Source of the DNA: Polytrichum commune
Taxonomy: Eukaryota > Streptophyta > Polytrichopsida > Polytrichales > Polytrichaceae
Direction of reading: 5' to 3'
Length of the DNA: 64,000 nucleotides
NCBI GenBank assembly: GCA_950295325.1
Contig: OX485803.1
Span: 39,261,554-39,325,553 of the forward strand
The position numbers and the translations under genes are program-made. The notes under the pieces were generated by a model. It was not told where the DNA came from, did no database searches, and saw only the letters and a list, made by a program, of their open reading frames with translations. Below, in pieces: positions 58,986 to 64,000 of this stretch (the first letter of the stretch is position 1; every line of letters begins with the position of its first letter).

Positions 58986-59899
58986 TGGATTGCCTGTCGT
59001 TGGTTATTTATGTTGACCAATTTATCTAGCACATCATCATTGTTGATTGGTTGTCGATGTCAATTCTTTCCCTCCATGCTTACTTAATTAACTTAAACTT
59101 TAGGCATTTCTATGTACATAAAGAGGATATCTTGCATAAGCTAAGTGATGTTAAAGAATATGTTTCAATTATCTCAAAAAAGCATGTTAAAGAGTTTGAT
59201 TTCAAAAGTAGTGTCAATATCTTTGTATAGTCATCACAATACTCGGCCACATGGTTGAGTTCCATTTCTATATTTAACATTTGACAAGGACATCCACCGT
59301 CTTACCTTTTCATGGGGAAACAAACGTAGACAATAAGAAGAAACTAATGCCAGTATGAATAGTGAACAATGCCAATGTGAATAGTGCCGATAATTTCAAT
59401 GAATGGTACAGTGTCACTCAATCCACGTAAATTTCACACAAATATGCATGAGCAAGTTTTTACTTAACCCTCTTTGCTTTTGGTAAGATTGGTGGAGGCT
59501 TAGCTCAAAGAGCAAGACATGTACTACTCATCTTTCAATTTTTTTTTCCCTCCTACCTTAATTGTGCCTCCTACGCGTCAAAGCCATCTATGACCTACGA
59601 TATTTCATATGTTTTTCTTATATATGTACCCACAAACATGAATCTTTTGGTATTGTTTGTTTCTTGCGTGCTTAAATTGTCAAAGGGATTGTGATTGAGG
59701 TAATATATTTTAGAGTTCATTATAATGATTCCCGGACTTACTACAAAAAATTACGTTGACCTCTATTTTGTGGGTTCAAGCATTCAATTGACCTTCATGT
59801 CCTTGATTCTAATAGAAGAGTGACTCTTTTATGAACCGAGAGATGGGTGTTCACATTGGTCTCACTGTCACATTTGAACCAGTTTGGACTAAATGTACC

Positions 59900-60735
59900 A
59901 GTCCACCCTCAATATGTGTCACCCCAATAAAGTGTTAAAATTGTTGTGTGTTAAGGAAAATTGCGCTCCCCCAAAAAAATTGCCAAAAGTACACTAGTAA
60001 TTGTTAATTATTAAGAGAGTGTATAAAACTTATGCTCCCCATATCAATGAATTTATCTCGATAAGTGTTAATTTGATGAAGTGAGGCTATGAACTTTTAT
60101 AACTTGGATGAAATTGACAAATTCTCTAACCCTAAACCCCAAACATTACTACCCTATTGGAACAACTGGCATTGGTATCTGCAATGAGTGAAATTGGACT
60201 CATTATGAATGCACATGAGTTCATCAATTATGAAGTGGAATTTACTCTAAACAATCTCTACATGCCTACTGAGAAGGAAATTATAGGTATGCTTGATGCA
60301 AGAGATGATGGAACCAATAATAATCCCATTGAAGGAGTTGGCAAGGTGCAAATCAGTGATATGGTAGATAGAGTAGGATTCAAGGATGCTAAAAGTGCAT
60401 TAGTGATCCTAAAACAAATTTTGGAACAAAGACCTACACCTCTCATTTGAACACTTCAAAAGAAAATACAATCTTGGCATGCACAAGAATCCCATCAAAC
60501 TACGTTAGATTCGTTCTTTCATTACATTTAGATGTATGATGACATTTGTATCTTATGAATTTCCATCCTTTATATGTATAAGTGCTATTGTTCTAAATTC
60601 CAAATTCACATAAGTATTATTCATGGAAGTGTTACAAAATGTCTATGCTACCCCAATAAGTGTTAAAGTGTTGACACCAAGTAAGTGTTACAAGTTTTCT
60701 TGCTCCAAAATGTTAACAAATATCAAGGGGTGGAC
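59900..60735 (+). mobile_element. Internally deleted Tigger-like element
   Basis: The left end GTCCACCCTCAATATGTGTC and the right end, read inward, TGTCCACCCCTTGATATTTG are inverted repeats; TA follows the right end. Subterminal AAGTGTTA(A/C)A repeats lie at both ends. It encloses a short C-terminal transposase-like frame. Confidence 0.55.
60157..60450 (+). pseudogene. Tigger-like transposase C-terminal fragment
   Basis: 97 open codons: VSAMSEIGLIMNAHEFINYE, a DDGTNNNP acidic/polar linker, DMVDRVGFKDAKSALVILKQ and ILEQRP. The arrangement (hydrophobic helix, acidic linker, final DA..AL..L..ILEQ helix) resembles the C-terminal tail of plant Tigger/jerky-type proteins. It lies between inverted repeats of that type. 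No catalytic motif. Confidence 0.45.
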
Positions 60736-61851
60736 ATAATTGTTTTCTTTTTCTTTTTCTTTTTCTTCTAATACCATTCGGGCATCTATAATGAGAAATT
60801 TTCTCTCCTTTTTATCCAATATGGTAAGGGTACTTGACAGTATTTATGTTTTCGATGTCATTCACGTATATACACTACACTATGCAAGAATCTTCATACC
60901 AGCTAGGGATTCGTGGTGTCTAGGTAAACTCATCCATTGCGAAGGTGAAAATTAAGTGAATATACTAAACCCATAAATTATATTTCTAGACAATTCAACT
61001 CCAAAAATAGAGTCAAAGACCTCGTATTAGTCTAGTGGAGTTGAAATGGCCCCCAATCTTGTAGAGGCCTTTTTTTCTAGAGCCCCTTCATCCACACTGG
61101 ATGAATTTACATAGACGCCACGAATCCCAAGCCATTCATACCTAGGCAATCATACTTCACCATGGTGTCAATATGGTTTAGAATGGTGTTGACCAAGTAA
61201 TAAGTTGGGTATGCAAAGATTCTCTTACCCTGACATATCCACCAAATTTCAATATTTGATTTTATTACAAGTTCAGTTCCTTGATGTTTGATGTTTGATA
61301 CCCATGCATATTCACCTATACACCAATCCAACATTGTTTGTACATTGTCCTTTAACTCACACGAGCTAACAAGATTTTTGTTCCTAAAATGCATTGTCAT
61401 TAACATATGAAACTTGTGAAGCTATTGATATTTAAATATAGTATGAGAGCAAGGTGAGTTGTACATATTAAAATTGACAATAGTATGAGCTTGAGTATGA
61501 AGGAACTACCATGTTGGGGGTGAGGTAAAAACATGCCCTCCCAAGTTTGTTGTCCATCCATTCCGACTGGTCCACTAACCTAGATTAGTGCTCTTGATCC
61601 CACACAAAGAATCTATTTGAGTATATTTTGGAACCCGTAACATGTACAATGTTTTCTCTACATTTTCACCCTCCCCCATGGAAGGTGTCACAACATATAA
61701 CCCATGGAGGGTTCATCACTCTCAAGGGCCCCATTCCTTCTAGAACATTAGACTTTGAAGAATACGTACTAATAATTGGCTAGAAAGGTACCCTCACCGA
61801 GAGGTATATATGTGGTTGATCATCCATGTTGTTTCACCCTCCAATAGTCCC
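60736..61851. other. Stretch with no recognised gene
   Basis: A 99-codon minus-strand frame (61406-61107) is next to GAGCCCCTTCATCC, which also occurs at 26977-26990 beside another short minus-strand frame. The pair hints at an unknown dispersed repeat; no family recognised. Confidence 0.35.
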
Positions 61852-62117
61852 GGCTAGACACCCACTTCTTTGAGTTGGTGCCCTTGCCAATATTACCTAG
61901 CCCAGGTGAAAACACAATTGATTATATTATAGCCTATATTTGATTCAAAGAAAAAAATTGACCCCAACAATAACAAAAAAATCTTGAATTAATGTCGAGA
62001 AACCCACTTCCTATAAACTAAGCACAAGTCTATTAGAGTTAGGTTTTTACTAGATCCCTTTACCTCGATAATGTTGGTGGGGGCCCAACTCAAGGAGGTG
62101 GGCGTCTGACCCTGGCT
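61852..62117. mobile_element. MITE family 3, copy 2
   Basis: GGCTAGACACCCACTTCTTT then GAGTTGGTGCCCTTGCCAAT at the left; the inverse at the right reads GACGCCCACCTCCTTGAGTT then GGGCCCCCACCAACATTATC. Relative of 14475-14738, with the same AGGTGAAAACACA turn-point sequence. Confidence 0.65.
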
Positions 62118-62178
62118 CCTTCAATCACGCTTGGAGATTGCTTTATATGGGACACCTCCCAACATAATGATGTATCAC

Positions 62179-62400
62179 TACACTATATTGTCTAATTAGT
62201 GGGGGTTGCCATTCGGAATTACATGTTGCTATAATGTTTTTACCAATATTATCATGTTCTACAACTAAGTTATATCATATTCTTTGTGTGTGCACACTAA
62301 CTACTCATGTTATTTGGTTAAAATTGATACTCTTGGTAAAATTTTATAGCAATGTGTAACTCCAAATGGTAAATCCACACTAATTAGACAAAATAGTGTA
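62179..62400. mobile_element. MITE family 2, copy
   Basis: TACACTATATTGTCTAATTA then GTGGGGGTTGCCATTCGGAA at the left; the right, read inward, TACACTATTTTGTCTAATTA then GTGTGGATTTACCATTTGGA. Both continue with GTTACA...GCTATA. No coding capacity. Confidence 0.8.
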
Positions 62401-62575
62401 CCGGGATTGTGGGGTCTAAACAAACTCCCCATTTGACATGGGCGGTCATTGCAACAAGTCAAGTCCATTAGTCTACAATTGTCATAGATTGGACTCAACC
62501 CAATGGTAAATGGGATCATGTCCTAACAACAGCCCATGTAAAATGGGAAGCATGTTCTAGGCCTCACAATTCTAT

Positions 62576-62792
62576 TACACTAATTATCCCAATTAGTGCG
62601 TGCTACTATTCGGAGTTACACTGTACTATAACTATTTTAAGTGAATGTAATATTTCACCAAGCACATGCATTTATGTCTTCCAATGTCCGAACAACCTAT
62701 TGAACTTTCTTTGATAAAAATTAAACTCCTGAGTAAGATGTTATTGCATAACTCTGAATAGTAAACATGCACTAATTGGGATAATCAGTGTA
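62576..62792. mobile_element. MITE family 2, copy
   Basis: TACACTAATTATCCCAATTA at the left; the right, read inward, TACACTGATTATCCCAATTA. Both continue GTGC(G/A)TG...CTATTCGGAGTTA-like. It lies 175 bp from the copy at 62179-62400. Confidence 0.8.
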
Positions 62793-62874
62793 GTTTACGT
62801 AAATCTAGTTGGCCTTGCATCATTCTTCATTCGATTATTTTAATTTGTTAAAAGAAAGGGCATGACCTGATCTA

Positions 62875-62999
62875 AGGGCCACTTCACACACGAACCAAGA
62901 GCCATGACCATGAAATTGTGAGCGCCCAAAAAAAGTGCCCAAAGACCGTCCAAGACACCTCCAAAATCATGCATTGTGGTCATGGATCCTCAAGTGTAG
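62875..62999 (-). mobile_element. MITE family 4, single arm
   Basis: AGGGCCACTTCACACACGAA, GAGCCATGACCATGAAATTG, CATGGATCCTCAAGTGTAG match the right arm of 29467-29985 in reverse. Similarity stops at 62999, so this is a truncated copy. Confidence 0.65.
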
Positions 63000-64000
63000 A
63001 TGGTCCATTTCCTCCTCTTGACACTCCACTTAATATCCGGGTGCTTTTCACACCATGGGATCGAAGCCCGTCATGTCCATCCATCCTACCATAGTATGTA
63101 CATCCATCCTTTTCACCTTTTGGAAATTCCATGTACATTTTACCTTTTGGCCTTGGGATCGCTCCATTCATTGCACATTAGATATTAAATTCCTTAAGGT
63201 ATGTGGGTGTTATATGGTCTGCTTTTCATGTTCTCCAACTTCTACAAATTAGATTCTACACAAACAATCCAAACCAAAATAAGAACAAAACCAAAAAGAA
63301 ATGGGTGTTGCATTAGCAAATCTACAATGAAATATCTATAAAAATCATATTGAGGATCGAACCTCCCTTGATTTGGTTATGGTTATTGGAAATGTGTGTT
63401 TGTTGATCTCTTAACTGGATATCAATTATGTTCATTATTGAGTGTAGAGTAGTCATTAATATTTGAAGATGTAGATCAATCTCTTTCAAACAGTGGGGAT
63501 CTATGATGTTTGCTCTTTGATCCTCACCGAATCACATAGGGATACAATTAAGAAAGCGAGCCACTTAAGACATAAAATTACATAGGAGACTTAGGGTGAG
63601 TTTCCATGTAGGCCGCTTGCCCACTAGATTCTAGTGTGAATAAAGACATACCTGGCCAAATGTAGAGGGAATATGATGGGGTAGGGTTCATATGTGCCAA
63701 CTAGCTACTCCCATCTTCTCAAATCCGGGCCCACCTACTAACCTCCTCCACCTAAAAATGCTTCAATTTTTTAGTGACTAGCACTTGTGAGCTAAAGATT
63801 CTTTAGCAAACGCATGGAAATCTAGCGACCCATGTCCATGGCCCTCCACATTTTAGCAGAACGCCAAAATGTGATTGGATGGCGGCTTTTGCTTAACTAC
63901 ATGCAAGCACCTCCAACTAGGGCTCGAGGAGAACGGGCGGTTAGTTACAAATGAACCGGTTGAGTTTGAGAAATAACCGGTTGAAGTTCGAAGCTTCAAG
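63000..64000. other. Stretch with no recognised gene
   Basis: The last 70 bases (GGCGGTTAGTTACAAATGAA, CCGGTTGAGTTTGAGAA, CCGGTTGAAGTTCG) resemble 15350-15400 (CAGATGAAGCGGTTGAAGTT), a shared short repeat whose continuation may lie beyond the window. Confidence 0.35.

Overview
This window looks like nuclear DNA of a land plant with a repeat-rich genome. The one gene I can read with confidence has the zinc-finger domain of the plant-specific INDETERMINATE DOMAIN (IDD) transcription factor family and GT-AG introns. Most of the rest is AT-rich and made of decayed transposons and MITEs. I cannot name the species; a non-flowering vascular plant is only a guess.

Layout. Positions 1-5.2 kb hold an old, heavily mutated minus-strand retroelement-like remnant with a CACTA-type MITE inserted in it. 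Positions 7.2-7.6 kb are a minisatellite. Positions 8.84-10.55 kb are a pogo/Tigger element with a broken transposase. Positions 11.9-12.8 kb are a 104-bp tandem array split by a CACTA MITE. Positions 13.3-13.7 kb are a small hAT derivative. Positions 17.4-17.8 kb are a Mutator-like MITE, and 18.6-20.0 kb hold a 350-bp tandem array with a SINE-like repeat. Positions 22.5-23.9 kb carry a PIF/Harbinger transposase relic. Positions 27.67-29.23 kb are a hAT element with an 8-bp target-site duplication. Two related Tigger elements lie at 30.5-32.4 and 36.3-37.7 kb, and a Harbinger ORF1-type relic at 39.3-40.8 kb.

The gene island is 41.7-46.4 kb. A GC- and purine-rich leader is followed by a three-exon IDD gene on the plus strand (about 775 aa from the safest ATG). 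A short unrecognised minus-strand reading frame (47.13-47.34 kb) may be the last exon of a convergent gene.

Beyond 47.4 kb the window returns to repeats: composite foldback MITEs at 51.9-52.4 kb, a tRNA-derived SINE candidate at 52.6-52.8 kb, a GC-rich foldback element with 9-bp duplications at 53.5-53.9 kb, a LINE reverse-transcriptase relic at 54.3-56.8 kb, a MITE nested in another MITE at 58.15-58.72 kb, a Tigger remnant at 59.9-60.7 kb and several MITE copies at 61.9-63.0 kb.

At least four MITE families recur. The most curious (family 1) has termini that are themselves short hairpins, and those termini are shared by copies with unrelated interiors. I saw no LTR-retrotransposon protease, integrase or chromodomain. 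All transposase genes found are broken, so any movement of the MITEs would depend on proteins encoded elsewhere.
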